Below are positions 1-9,262 of a DNA stretch of 64,000 nt, piece after piece; position 1 is the first letter of the stretch, and each line of letters opens with the position of its first letter. This DNA is from Pararhizobium sp. (GTDB taxonomy: Bacteria > Pseudomonadota > Alphaproteobacteria > Rhizobiales > Rhizobiaceae). A program made the translations under genes and the position numbers. Where the stretch lies: positions 124,001-188,000 of the forward strand of contig JAURWE010000055.1 of the NCBI GenBank assembly GCA_030655075.1, given 5' to 3'. The notes under the pieces were generated by a model. The model made no database searches and was not told the DNA's origin. It saw only the letters and a list, made by a program, of their open reading frames with translations.

Positions 1-3000
1 CATCATCCTTGCCCAGATGGCCGCCGAAGGCGCCTCGCTGGTGACGGTTGCCGGCGGCATCTTCATTCTGCCGTTCCTGCTTTTGTCGGCCATGGCCGGA
101 CAGCTGGCCGACAAATACGACAAGGCCTGGATGGCCGAACTGCTGAAGCGCTCCGAGATCGCCGTGGCCGCCGTTTCAGTAATCGGCATCGCCTTTTCGT
201 CGATCCCGATCCTGATGTTGGCGCTCTTTGGTTTCGGCGTCATCTCGTCGCTGTTCGGACCGATCAAATATGGCATCCTGCCGGATCATCTGGAACGCAA
301 GGATCTGCCCAAGGCCAATGCCTGGATTGAGGGCGGCACTTTCATCGCCATCCTGACCGGCACGATCGTGGCCGCCTTTGCCTTCACGGGCGGCGAGAAT
401 GTCTGGATTTTCGGCCCGCTGATGATGGGACTGTCGGTTCTGTGCTGGCTTGCTGCCCGGATGATCCCGCCGACCGGCTCCAAGGCGCCCGATCTCGTCA
501 TCGACCGCAACATCTTCCGCTCAAGCCATCGGCTGATCGGCGAGTTGCGCGAGGACACACGCATCTGGCGCTCGGCCCTGATGAACTGCTGGTTCTGGTT
601 CGTCGGCGCCTTCGTCATGTCGATGCTGCCAATCATGGTCAAGGAAATCCTCGGCGGATCAGAGGTCATCGTGCCTGCCTATCTGGCGATCTTCGCCGTC
701 TCGATCGCCATCGGTTCTGCCATTGCCGGCTGGATGTCGGCCGGACGCGTCGTCCTTCTGCCAGCGCCGGTAGGCACCGCAATCATCGCCCTTTTCGGCA
801 TCGATCTCGCCTGGAATCTCTGGGGCCTGCATTCAACGACAGCGGCAGACACGCTTGCCGCCTTCTTTGCTGGTCAAAACACCATTCGCGTCGCGATCGA
901 TCTGGCCGGCATGGCCATCGGCGGCGCCTTTCTCGCCGTGCCGACCTTTGCCGCCATGCAGAGCTGGGCCCATGAAGACCGGCGCGCCCGCGTCATCGGC
1001 GCTGCCAACGTGCTGTCCGCCCTGTTCATCGTCACAGGTCTGGCGCTGGTGGCGGGCCTTCAGGCTGCCGGCATGCCGATCGCGATGATCATCCTCGTTC
1101 TCTCCATCCTCAACATCGCCATCGCTTGGCTGATGCTGGTGACGCTGCCGACCAACCCCTTCCGCGATTTCATCTCCATCCTGTTCCGGGCTTTCATGCG
1201 GCTTGAGGTCGATGGCCTGGAAAACATGAAGAAGGCCGGCAAGGCGCCAATCATTGCGCTCAACCACGTGAGCTTTCTCGACGGCGCCCTGGCGCTGGCG
1301 ATCACCGAGGAAGAGCCGGTTTTTGCGATCGACTACAAGATCGCCCAGGCCTGGTGGGTGAAACCGTTCCTGAAGATGTGCAAGTTCCTGCCGCTCGACC
1401 CGACCAAGCCGATGGCGACGCGCTCGCTGATCAAGATCGTCCAGGACGGCAATCCGATCGGCATCTTCCCCGAGGGACGGCTGACCGTCACCGGCACGCT
1501 GATGAAGGTCTACGACGGTGCCGCCATGGTGGCCGACAAGACCGGCTCGCTGGTGGTGCCGGTGCGTATCGACGGGCTGGAAAGGAGTTATTTCTCGCGC
1601 CTGTCCGGCGGCCAGGTTCGCCGCCGCCTGTTCCCGAAAGTCAAGGTGACAATCCTCGAACCGGTCAAACTCGATGTGCCCGCCGACCTCAAGGGCCGCA
1701 AGCGGCGGATCGCCGCCGGCGCAGCGCTCTATCAGGTCATGTCTATGCTGATGTTCCGCACCACCAACACATCAACGACAGTGCTGGAGAAAATTATCGA
1801 GACGGCGCACGAGCGCGGCATGGGCAAGCTCGCCTGTGAGGATCCCGTTACCGGCTCGCTGTCCTACGGCAAGCTTCTGACAGGGGCTGCGGTTCTTGGG
1901 GCCCGGTTTGCCACGATGTTCCCTGAAAAGACACTCGGTCTCATGCTGCCGAATGCCAATGGTGCGGTCGCGACGCTGCTCGGCGTGATGACCGCCGGCA
2001 AGGTTCCGGCCATGCTGAATTTCACGGCCGGCTCCAGCAACATTCTTGCCGCCTGCAAGGCCGCCGAGGTCGAGCATGTGCTCACCTCGCGCGCCTTCGT
2101 GGCACAGGCCAAGCTCGGTCCTGTCATCGCGGAGATAGAAAAACAGGTGAAGATCGTCTGGCTCGACGATATCAGGGCCTCTATCGGCACGGTGGAGAAA
2201 ATCCGAGGCCTGCTGCACCGCAGCCGGCCGCTGCGCAAGGCCAGCTCTCACGATCCGGCCGTCATCCTTTTTACCTCCGGCTCCGAAGGCACGCCGAAGG
2301 GCGTGGTGCTGACGCATCGCAACATTCTCTCCAATGCGGCCCAGGCCGCGTCCCGCATCGATTTCCATTCGGGCGACAAGGTCTTCAACATCCTGCCGGT
2401 GTTCCACTCCTTCGGGCTCACGGCCGGCACCATCCTGCCGCTGATCTCCGGCGTGCCGGTCTATTTCTACCCCTCGCCGCTGCATTATCGCATCGTGCCG
2501 GAGCAGATCTACGCCTCGAACGCCACGATCATCTTCGGCACGGACACGTTCCTCAACGGCTATGCCAGAACCGCCCACCCTTACGACTTCCGCTCGATCC
2601 GCTATATTTTCTCCGGCGCCGAACCGGTGAAGCCGTCGACGCGCGAGACCTATATGGAAAAATTCGGCCTGCGCATTCTGGAAGGTTACGGCGTCACCGA
2701 AACCGCGCCAGTGATTTCCATCAACACGCCGATGTTCAACAGATCTGGCACTGTCGGCAAGATCCTGCCGGGCATGGAGTGGAAGCTCGAGCCGGTCGCC
2801 GGCATCGACGAAGGCGGTCGTCTTCATGTGAAGGGCGACAATGTGATGGCGGGCTATCTGCGTGCGGAAAATCCAGGCATTCTCGAACCGCTTGCCGATG
2901 GTTGGCACGACACGGGCGATATCGTCACGATCGACGGCGATGGCTTTATCCGGATCCGGGGCCGCGCCAAGCGCTTTGCAAAGATTGGCGGCGAGATGGT

Positions 3001-3292
3001 GTCGCTAGCCGCCGTCGAAGCCTTGGCGGGCAAGCTCTGGCCGGCTGCGCTCTCCGTCGTCTCGTCGCTGCCGGACGCGAAAAAAGGCGAGCGGCTGGTG
3101 CTTCTCACCGACGCGCCGAACGCAACCCGGGCCGAGTTCCTGGCCTTTGCCAAAGCCAACGGCGCCATGGACATGATGGTTCCCGCCGAGGTGACCATCG
3201 GCACGGTGCCCGTCCTCGGCTCCGGCAAGGTCGATTTCGTCACGGCGCGCAAGATCGCCGGCGATGCCCTTCTGGAGCCGCAGCCAGCTTAA
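1..3292 (+). CDS. aas: Trifunctional lysophospholipid flippase / acyltransferase / acyl-ACP synthetase, 5' end outside window
   Basis: The frame is open to base 1, so the start lies upstream; about 1096 residues are visible. The first ~390 residues form a many-helix MFS segment (LplT-like flippase). A PlsC-type acyltransferase follows, with the HX4D motif visible as NHVSFLDG and a later FPEGR block. The rest is an AMP-binding ligase with the P-loop-like FTSGSEGTPKG and a GYGVTET block. In this family the fusion imports lyso-phosphatidylethanolamine into the inner leaflet and re-acylates it. The domain calls are secure; the exact lipid substrate is inferred from family. The gene converges on the dihydroxyacetone kinase operon. 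Confidence 0.9.
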   Translation, partial: IILAQMAAEGASLVTVAGGIFILPFLLLSAMAGQLADKYDKAWMAELLKRSEIAVAAVSVIGIAFSSIPILMLALFGFGVISSLFGPIKYGILPDHLERKDLPKANAWIEGGTFIAILTGTIVAAFAFTGGENVWIFGPLMMGLSVLCWLAARMIPPTGSKAPDLVIDRNIFRSSHRLIGELREDTRIWRSALMNCWFWFVGAFVMSMLPIMVKEILGGSEVIVPAYLAIFAVSIAIGSAIAGWMSAGRVVLLPAPVGTAIIALFGIDLAWNLWGLHSTTAADTLAAFFAGQNTIRVAIDLAGMAIGGAFLAVPTFAAMQSWAHEDRRARVIGAANVLSALFIVTGLALVAGLQAAGMPIAMIILVLSILNIAIAWLMLVTLPTNPFRDFISILFRAFMRLEVDGLENMKKAGKAPIIALNHVSFLDGALALAITEEEPVFAIDYKIAQAWWVKPFLKMCKFLPLDPTKPMATRSLIKIVQDGNPIGIFPEGRLTVTGTLMKVYDGAAMVADKTGSLVVPVRIDGLERSYFSRLSGGQVRRRLFPKVKVTILEPVKLDVPADLKGRKRRIAAGAALYQVMSMLMFRTTNTSTTVLEKIIETAHERGMGKLACEDPVTGSLSYGKLLTGAAVLGARFATMFPEKTLGLMLPNANGAVATLLGVMTAGKVPAMLNFTAGSSNILAACKAAEVEHVLTSRAFVAQAKLGPVIAEIEKQVKIVWLDDIRASIGTVEKIRGLLHRSRPLRKASSHDPAVILFTSGSEGTPKGVVLTHRNILSNAAQAASRIDFHSGDKVFNILPVFHSFGLTAGTILPLISGVPVYFYPSPLHYRIVPEQIYASNATIIFGTDTFLNGYARTAHPYDFRSIRYIFSGAEPVKPSTRETYMEKFGLRILEGYGVTETAPVISINTPMFNRSGTVGKILPGMEWKLEPVAGIDEGGRLHVKGDNVMAGYLRAENPGILEPLADGWHDTGDIVTIDGDGFIRIRGRAKRFAKIGGEMVSLAAVEALAGKLWPAALSVVSSLPDAKKGERLVLLTDAPNATRAEFLAFAKANGAMDMMVPAEVTIGTVPVLGSGKVDFVTARKIAGDALLEPQPA

Positions 3293-3316
3293 GGCGGCGG
3301 CAGGAACCGGAGAATG

Positions 3317-3358
3317 AGCGGCGCAAACCCCGCGAACAGGATCGCGCCGCTTCTGTTT
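3317..3358. terminator. Convergent hairpin terminator
   Basis: An 8-bp perfect stem, AGCGGCGC (3317-3324) with GCGCCGCT (3344-3351), is followed by TCTGTTT. It sits between two convergent stop codons, so it could end transcription from both sides. The 19-base loop is long and the T tract weak. Confidence 0.45.
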
Positions 3359-4977
3359 CAGGCCGCCAGATGTTCGAACAGCCGCGCCACGGCTTCCGCG
3401 CCGGGATCTGTGTGGCCTTCCAGCTGCTTGGCATTGATATAGGCGGCACGACCGGCTTTGGCTTTGAGAAGCGTTGCCGTCAGGTCGGCCCCGGCCCGCG
3501 CGGCGGTTGCCGCCGGCCGAACACCCTTGTCGAGCGCATCGAGCGCCGGCGCCAGGGCATCGACCATGGTGCGGTCGCCAAGGCGGGCACCGCCGATTTC
3601 CTGCATGCGGGCAAGCCCGGCCTTGAGTGCGCCGGTCATCGGCAGTCCGCTTGAGGCGGCATCGCCAGCCGCCGTGAAGAAGATCGCCAGCAGCACGCCG
3701 GAGGACCCGCCCATGGTCTGACTGAGCTCCTGGCCGATCGCCCGGTAGAGCTGGGTCAGGTCCGACAGAGGCAGGCGGTCGATTGCGCTCATCAAGGCGC
3801 GGGCGGCACCCGCCAATGTCGAGCCGGTATCGCCATCGCCCGACTTGGCGTCGAGCGCATTCAGGTCCTGCTCCGCCTCGATCAGAATCCTGCAGCATTT
3901 CAGCACGAAATCCCGCGTATCCTTGTGCTCGGAGGGCAGTGGCGTGATCGGTGTCAGCCCGTCCGGCAGCATCTCGATCAGGATCGGCTTGACGGCCGAC
4001 AGGCCGGGCCATGCGGGCATCGGCACCGGAGCGGCGAGCCCTTCGAGATCGGCCTGGCTGGCGGGATAGACGGAAATCGAGAAGCCATGCATATCGAGCG
4101 AGGTCATCATCGGCGCGGGTCCGACCACATGGGCGATCCGCGAGCCGATCGAAGAGGCCAAAAGCTCGTGGGCGAGCACGGACATTTCTAGGCTTGAGGT
4201 GCCGCCGAGATTGTTGATCAAGGCGACATGCGGCCGGTCTTCCATGGCGGCAGAGAGCTTGCTGGCGACGGCCTCGATCGCGCTCTTGGCGTCGAGGAAT
4301 GCGATCTGCTCGACGCCTGCCTCCCCGTGGATGCCAAGTCCAAGTTCGACCATGCCGGCGGGAATGCGGTCTTCCTTCGGCGAGCCGGGCACGGTGCAAG
4401 TGTCGAGCGACATGCCGATGCTTTTCGTTCCGGCGATCACGCCCCTGGCCGCGCCGGTGACCGTCTCGAGATCGGCGCCCCGTTCGGCAAGCGCGCCGGC
4501 AATCTTGTGAACCAGCAGGGTGCCGGCGACACCACGCGCCTGCGGCGATTCGGGCAACGCCACATCGTCGGCAACGATGACCATGTTGACGTTGAGGCCA
4601 AAGGCCCGAGCACGTTCTGCGGCCAGACCGAAGTTGAGCCGGTCGCCGGTGTAATTCTTGACGATCAGCAGGCAGCCGGCCGGACCTGTCACAGCCAGAA
4701 TGCCGGCCAGAACCGCATCGACGCTGGGCGAGGCAAATACATCGCCGCAGACGGCCGCCGTCAGCATGCCCTGGCCGACAAAACCCGCATGCGCCGGTTC
4801 ATGGCCGGAGCCGCCGCCGGATACAAGCGCGACGCGCGACTTGTCCCAGTTGCTGCGCAGGACCACGCGGATGTGGGGATAGCCGTCCAGGCGCACCAGG
4901 GCGCCGCCGCTCATGGCCAGCAGACCATCGATCGCTTCGGTGACGAGATTTTCTCTCTTGTTGATGAACTGTGCCAT
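3358..4977 (-). CDS. Fused dihydroxyacetone kinase (DhaK + DhaL domains)
   Basis: 539 residues. The N-terminal ~330 residues are a DhaK domain with the GIHGEAG block holding the histidine that binds dihydroxyacetone as a hemiaminal. The C-terminal ~200 residues are a DhaL domain with the nucleotide/Mg motif GDGDTGSTLA and GGSSGVLLA. Such single-chain enzymes use ATP directly to make dihydroxyacetone phosphate, unlike PTS-linked DhaKLM. I chose the ATG at 4977 because GGAGG lies just upstream; an in-frame ATG 15 bases earlier lacks a site. It is the last gene of the ABC importer operon, which suggests that the imported substrate is dihydroxyacetone or becomes it. Confidence 0.9.
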   Translation of the reverse strand: MAQFINKRENLVTEAIDGLLAMSGGALVRLDGYPHIRVVLRSNWDKSRVALVSGGGSGHEPAHAGFVGQGMLTAAVCGDVFASPSVDAVLAGILAVTGPAGCLLIVKNYTGDRLNFGLAAERARAFGLNVNMVIVADDVALPESPQARGVAGTLLVHKIAGALAERGADLETVTGAARGVIAGTKSIGMSLDTCTVPGSPKEDRIPAGMVELGLGIHGEAGVEQIAFLDAKSAIEAVASKLSAAMEDRPHVALINNLGGTSSLEMSVLAHELLASSIGSRIAHVVGPAPMMTSLDMHGFSISVYPASQADLEGLAAPVPMPAWPGLSAVKPILIEMLPDGLTPITPLPSEHKDTRDFVLKCCRILIEAEQDLNALDAKSGDGDTGSTLAGAARALMSAIDRLPLSDLTQLYRAIGQELSQTMGGSSGVLLAIFFTAAGDAASSGLPMTGALKAGLARMQEIGGARLGDRTMVDALAPALDALDKGVRPAATAARAGADLTATLLKAKAGRAAYINAKQLEGHTDPGAEAVARLFEHLAA

Positions 4978-5001
4978 GTTGGCCTCCCTCAAAGTACGTC
5001 C

Positions 5002-5997
5002 CTAGTTCAGGCGCATGCCGTCCGCGCCGAAGTATAGCGGCTTGTCCGGCTGGATTTTGACGATGTCTCCGCCCTTCAGCTTGGTATGGGCGTCGGTGAC
5101 GGTGATCAGATCGTTCTGCCTGAACGACAGGTGCAGACGCGTCTGATCGCCAAGATGCTCGACCCGGCGCACGGTCGCATCCTGGCCATCGCCCTGGCTG
5201 ATGTGTTCGGGCCGCAGCCCGATGCTGACCGCACCGGGCGGCGAGTCAGGAAAGGTGTCGGCAGACAGGATGTTGATGCGCGGCTGCCCGAGCCGGGTCG
5301 CTGAATAGAGGCTGACCGGGCGCTCGTAGACCTCGCGCGGCGAGCCGAACTGCACCAGCTTGCCATCCTGCAGCACGCCGATATGGGTCGCCATCGTCAT
5401 TGCCTCGATCTGGTCGTGGGTGACGTAGAGCAGTGTCGCGCCAGATTTTGCCTGGATGTTCTTCAGCTCGACGCGAAGATCGGCCCGGAGCTTGGCATCG
5501 AGCGAGCTCAGCGGCTCGTCCATCAGGTAGATCTGCGGGTTTCGCACCAGCGCCCTTCCGATCGAGACACGCTGCATTTCGCCGCCCGAGAGGGCGGTCG
5601 CCTTGTTGTCGAGCTTGTGCGAAATCTGCAGCACCTCGGCGATTTGGCCGACCTTCCGGTCGATCATCGCCTGCGGCGTCTTCAACAGCGGCGACTTCAG
5701 CGGAAACTCGAGGTTCTGGCGCACGGTCAGATGCGGATAGAGCGAATATTGCTGGAACACCATGGCGACGTTTCGCTGTGCCGGCGTCATGTCGCGCACA
5801 GATTGCCCCCCGAACGAAATGTCGCCATGGTCGGGCCTGTCGAGCCCCGAGACCATGCGCAGTGTCGTCGTCTTGCCGGCACCGGTCGGCCCCAGAAGCA
5901 CGACGAAGGAGCCGTTGGGGATGGTCATCGAGACATTGTCGAGCGCGGCTTGGCCACTGAAGGCCTTGCTGACATTGGACAGAACCACTTCAACCAT
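5002..5997 (-). CDS. ABC importer ATPase (MalK/UgpC-type, second of a pair)
   Basis: 331 residues. Walker A is GPTGAGKTTT, the Q-loop is QQYSLYP, the signature is LSGGEMQR, Walker B is IYLMDEPLSSLDA and the H-loop is VTHD. A C-terminal TOBE-like domain carries IGLRPEHI. It overlaps the upstream ATPase gene by 8 bp. Two different ATPases in one operon suggest a heterodimer, as in GlpS/GlpT of the rhizobial glycerol importer. The signature reads LSGGE here and LSGGD in the partner, so both look competent. Substrate is inferred only from context. Confidence 0.88.
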   Translation of the reverse strand: MVEVVLSNVSKAFSGQAALDNVSMTIPNGSFVVLLGPTGAGKTTTLRMVSGLDRPDHGDISFGGQSVRDMTPAQRNVAMVFQQYSLYPHLTVRQNLEFPLKSPLLKTPQAMIDRKVGQIAEVLQISHKLDNKATALSGGEMQRVSIGRALVRNPQIYLMDEPLSSLDAKLRADLRVELKNIQAKSGATLLYVTHDQIEAMTMATHIGVLQDGKLVQFGSPREVYERPVSLYSATRLGQPRINILSADTFPDSPPGAVSIGLRPEHISQGDGQDATVRRVEHLGDQTRLHLSFRQNDLITVTDAHTKLKGGDIVKIQPDKPLYFGADGMRLN

Positions 5998-7087
5998 GAT
6001 GCAGCACTCCTTCGTTTCCGGCCGACAGCAGGGCCTGACCCCGGGCAGCGTCGAAAATCGTGACCGTCGATGGGTTGAAGTCGAGGCCGATCAGCTCGCC
6101 GGCATGGATGGATTGTCTCGACGATGCCCGTGCCTTGGCTTCGCCGTTCGGCGTGTCCAGCGTGACGATTTGCGTGGTGCCGAGATATTCCGTGGCGATG
6201 ACCCGGCCACGATAGGTGGAGGCGTCGTTGAAGTGAATATGCTCAGGCCGCACGCCCAGCGTCAGCGGACCCTTGGCGCCCTGGCGCGATTGCGGCATGC
6301 CGACAACCTTGCCGGACAGCTCAACACTCTCGTTGCCGGGATCGATGGCGCCATCGAACTCGAAGAAGTTCATGGCCGGCGAACCGATGAACTTGGCGAC
6401 GAATTTGGTCGCCGGCCAGTCGTAGATTTCCTGCGGCTTGCCGAACTGTTCGACACTGCCATGATTCATCACCACGATCTTGTCGCCCATCTGCATGGCT
6501 TCCAGCTGGTCGTGCGTCACGTAGACGGTGGTGGCACCGATGCGGTCGTGCAGGGCGCGCAGTTCTTCAGCCATGTGCTCGCGGAACTCTGCGTCGAGCG
6601 CACCCAGAGGTTCGTCCATGAAAAAGGCTTTGGGCCGGCGCACGATGGCGCGGCCGAGCGCCACGCGCTGCCTGTCACCACCGGAGAGACCGCTGACCGA
6701 CCGGTCGAGAATATTCTCGATCTTGAGAATGCGGGCCACATCCGCCACCCGGCTCCTGACCTCGGCGCGCGGAACGCCTTGGCTGATCAGCGGATAGGAG
6801 ATGTTCTTGCGCACGTTCATATGCGGATAGAGCGCGAACATCTGGAAGACGAAGGCGATGTCACGCTGGCTTGCGGGCTTCTGTGCGACCTCTTCGCCGT
6901 CGATGAAGACCTCGCCGCTGGTCGGCAGCTCAAGCCCGGCCATCATCCTCAGCGTCGTGGTCTTGCCGCAGCCAGACGGTCCCAGCAGCATGAAGAATTC
7001 TCCGTCTTCGACCGTGAAGGAGGATGACTGAACGGCGGTGAACGCGCCGAATTCCTTGCGCAGATTTTGGATCCGGATCTGTGCCAT
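5990..7087 (-). CDS. ABC importer ATPase (MalK/UgpC-type, first of a pair)
   Basis: About 365 residues from the ATG at 7087, which has GGAG about 8 bases upstream; the longer open frame runs into the upstream gene and is not used. Walker A is GPSGCGKTTT, the signature LSGGDRQR, Walker B AFFMDEPLGALDA and the H-loop VTHD. The C-terminal regulatory domain contains LGVRPEHI. It is the partner of the ATPase encoded immediately downstream and should couple to the two permeases at 7278-9160. Family assignment is firm and substrate uncertain. Confidence 0.88.
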   Translation of the reverse strand: MAQIRIQNLRKEFGAFTAVQSSSFTVEDGEFFMLLGPSGCGKTTTLRMMAGLELPTSGEVFIDGEEVAQKPASQRDIAFVFQMFALYPHMNVRKNISYPLISQGVPRAEVRSRVADVARILKIENILDRSVSGLSGGDRQRVALGRAIVRRPKAFFMDEPLGALDAEFREHMAEELRALHDRIGATTVYVTHDQLEAMQMGDKIVVMNHGSVEQFGKPQEIYDWPATKFVAKFIGSPAMNFFEFDGAIDPGNESVELSGKVVGMPQSRQGAKGPLTLGVRPEHIHFNDASTYRGRVIATEYLGTTQIVTLDTPNGEAKARASSRQSIHAGELIGLDFNPSTVTIFDAARGQALLSAGNEGVLHHG

Positions 7088-7092
7088 GAATC

Positions 7093-7281
7093 TTACTCCG
7101 GAAAATGGCTGACGATGATGAACATCACCGTGCCCGTCAGCGTGACGATGAAAGAATAGGAAAACAGCGAAATCGCAAACGGCTGCATCAGCATGAAGAC
7201 GCCGAGCGCGATCAGGATCGAGGCCACCATTTCCCAGGCGCCCCGGCGCAGGCTGCGCAGTCCCTTGAGGAAGTCGGTCAT
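7093..7281 (-). CDS. Small membrane protein of the importer operon (DUF2160/GlpU-like)
   Basis: 62 residues with two predicted membrane helices (roughly residues 15-36 and 39-58). It starts by a 4-bp ATGA overlap with the upstream permease and ends five bases before the ATPase gene. Position and size match the DUF2160 subunit of rhizobial glycerol-type importers (GlpSTPQUV). The function of this subunit is not established. It is shorter than I would expect for the family, but no frameshift is visible. Confidence 0.7.
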   Translation of the reverse strand: MTDFLKGLRSLRRGAWEMVASILIALGVFMLMQPFAISLFSYSFIVTLTGTVMFIIVSHFPE

Positions 7282-8216
7282 TTGCGAACAGCTCCGAATG
7301 TGATGCCGCGCAGCAGATGCTTGCGAAGGACAATGGTGAAGATCATCACCGGGACGAGAAAGAGCGTTGCGCCTGCTGCTACCGCCGGCCAGTCCTGGCC
7401 GCCGACGCCGATGATGGTCGGTATGAAAGGCGGTGCCGTCTGGGCCGTACCCGATGTCAGGAGAACCGCAAAGGCATATTCGTTCCAGGCGAAGATCAGA
7501 CAGAAGATGGCGGTCGAGGCGATGCCGGTCATGGCCTGCGGCAGCACGACCTTGTAGAAGGCCTGGAAGCGGGTATAGCCGTCGATCAGCGCCGCCTCTT
7601 CGTATTCGATCGGGATCTCGTCGATGAATCCCTTGAGCAGCCAGACCGCCAGCGACAGATTGACCGCCGTGTAGAGCAGGATCATGCCGGCATGGGTGTC
7701 GTTGAGGCCAAGCTGGCGGAACATGAGAAAGATCGGAATGGCCACCGCGATCGGCGGCATCATGCGCGTCGACAGGATGAAAAACAGAAGGTCGTCCTTG
7801 AGCGGCACCTTGAAGCGGGAGAACGCATAGGCGGCTGCCGTGCCGAGCACGATGCAGAGCACGGTCGAGCCAAAGCCGATGATGATCGAATTGGTGAAGC
7901 GTTCGGTGAAGCGCGACGGACCGGCAATGATGAAGCCGTCGCGGCGAACGATACTGTCATACCAGGTCGTGGGCTCGCCGAGCGCCGACAGTTCCTCCGG
8001 CGTCGCGCGGGTGCGGGTGGTGAAGAGGTTCACATAACCTTCGAGCGTCGGCGAAAACAGCGTCTTCGGCGGATAGGCGATGGCGTCGGATGGCGACTTG
8101 AAGCTGGTGCCGATGATCCACAGGAGCGGCAGAATGGTGATCACCGCATAGAGGACCACGAGTATCGCCGCGACCCATTTCTGGCGGCCGGATGGCTCTG
8201 TAACGGAATAGCTCAT
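7278..8216 (-). CDS. Carbohydrate ABC permease (MalG-type)
   Basis: 312 residues from the ATG at 8216, which overlaps the stop of the upstream permease by 4 bp. It has several hydrophobic helices and the cytoplasmic EAA loop (EYEEAALIDGYTRFQAFYKVVLPQ region), the contact to the ATPases. A long loop sits after the first helix. It is the MalG-like half of the heterodimeric channel, with the product of 8213-9160 as partner. Translational coupling on both sides indicates one complex. Confidence 0.88.
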   Translation of the reverse strand: MSYSVTEPSGRQKWVAAILVVLYAVITILPLLWIIGTSFKSPSDAIAYPPKTLFSPTLEGYVNLFTTRTRATPEELSALGEPTTWYDSIVRRDGFIIAGPSRFTERFTNSIIIGFGSTVLCIVLGTAAAYAFSRFKVPLKDDLLFFILSTRMMPPIAVAIPIFLMFRQLGLNDTHAGMILLYTAVNLSLAVWLLKGFIDEIPIEYEEAALIDGYTRFQAFYKVVLPQAMTGIASTAIFCLIFAWNEYAFAVLLTSGTAQTAPPFIPTIIGVGGQDWPAVAAGATLFLVPVMIFTIVLRKHLLRGITFGAVRK

Positions 8217-9160
8217 CTCTGTTTCACCTTGTTCAGGGCTTTGACATAGATCGACGCAAGGCCGAAGACGGTAACGAAGAGGATGACCGCATAGGCCGAG
8301 GCATAACCCGTCCGCCACTTCTCGAAGGCTTCCCGCTTGAGGTTGATCGAGGTCAGCTCGGTGATCGAGCCCGGGCCGCCGCCGGTCAGCTGCACGACGA
8401 GATCGAACATCTTGAAATTCTCGATGCCGCGGAACAGGATCGCCAGCATCAGGAAGGGCAGCACCATGGGGATGGTGATGGTCCAGAACTGCCGCCATTT
8501 GCTGGCGCGGTCGCATTCGGCGGCCTCATAGATGCTGTTGGGGATCGAGCGCAGCCCGGCCAGGCAAATCAGCATGACGAACGGCGTCCACATCCAGGTG
8601 TCGACAATGACGATCGACCAGGGCGCCAGCGACACGTCGCCGATCATCGAGAAGGCCGACGGGTCGATGCCGGTCAGATAGCTGACCGCATAGTTGAACA
8701 GGCCGATCTGCGGCTGGTAGAGGAATGTCCAGAAATTGCCGACGACGGCGGGGCTGAGCATCATCGGCAGGACGATGATCGTCGTCCACATGTCGTTGCC
8801 GCGGAACTTCTTGTTGATCAGGTAGGCCAGCGAGAAGCCGATCAGCACCTGCAGGACGATCGTCCAGATCAGGAAATGCGCCGTCGCCTGCATCGTCAGC
8901 CATATGTCGCCGTTCGTCAGCACGCTGATATAGTTTTTCAGCCCGACGAATTGCACCTCCGCATTCGGCCGGTTGACGCGGAAATTGGTGAAGCTCAGCC
9001 GGATCGTCCAGATCAGCGGAAAGATGTTGACGGCGAGCAGCAGAAAAATCGACGGCGCCACGAAAATCCAGGCGATGGCCCTATCGGACAGGCCTCTGAT
9101 ACGCTTGGCGGCAGCGGGCGGTGTCGCCCGTGCGGCACGATCGATCGATGAATCGAGCAT
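8213..9160 (-). CDS. Carbohydrate ABC permease (MalF-type)
   Basis: 315 residues from the ATG at 9160, preceded by GGGGA; an earlier in-frame ATG gives an unlikely 25-residue extension. The first helix is around residues 25-45. The EAA loop is visible as YEAAECDRASKWRQFWTITI. It is the MalF-like half of the importer. About 100 bases separate it from the binding-protein gene, a usual gap in which the binding protein is made in excess. Confidence 0.88.
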   Translation of the reverse strand: MLDSSIDRAARATPPAAAKRIRGLSDRAIAWIFVAPSIFLLLAVNIFPLIWTIRLSFTNFRVNRPNAEVQFVGLKNYISVLTNGDIWLTMQATAHFLIWTIVLQVLIGFSLAYLINKKFRGNDMWTTIIVLPMMLSPAVVGNFWTFLYQPQIGLFNYAVSYLTGIDPSAFSMIGDVSLAPWSIVIVDTWMWTPFVMLICLAGLRSIPNSIYEAAECDRASKWRQFWTITIPMVLPFLMLAILFRGIENFKMFDLVVQLTGGGPGSITELTSINLKREAFEKWRTGYASAYAVILFVTVFGLASIYVKALNKVKQR

Positions 9161-9262
9161 TGTATTCCCCTGGGACATCTGCGGAATGGTTTGCAGGACC
9201 GGCCGGATGATAGCCGGTCCTGCATTGGCATTCAAAACCGCTTTCAGCGGTTGCGCCAGAGG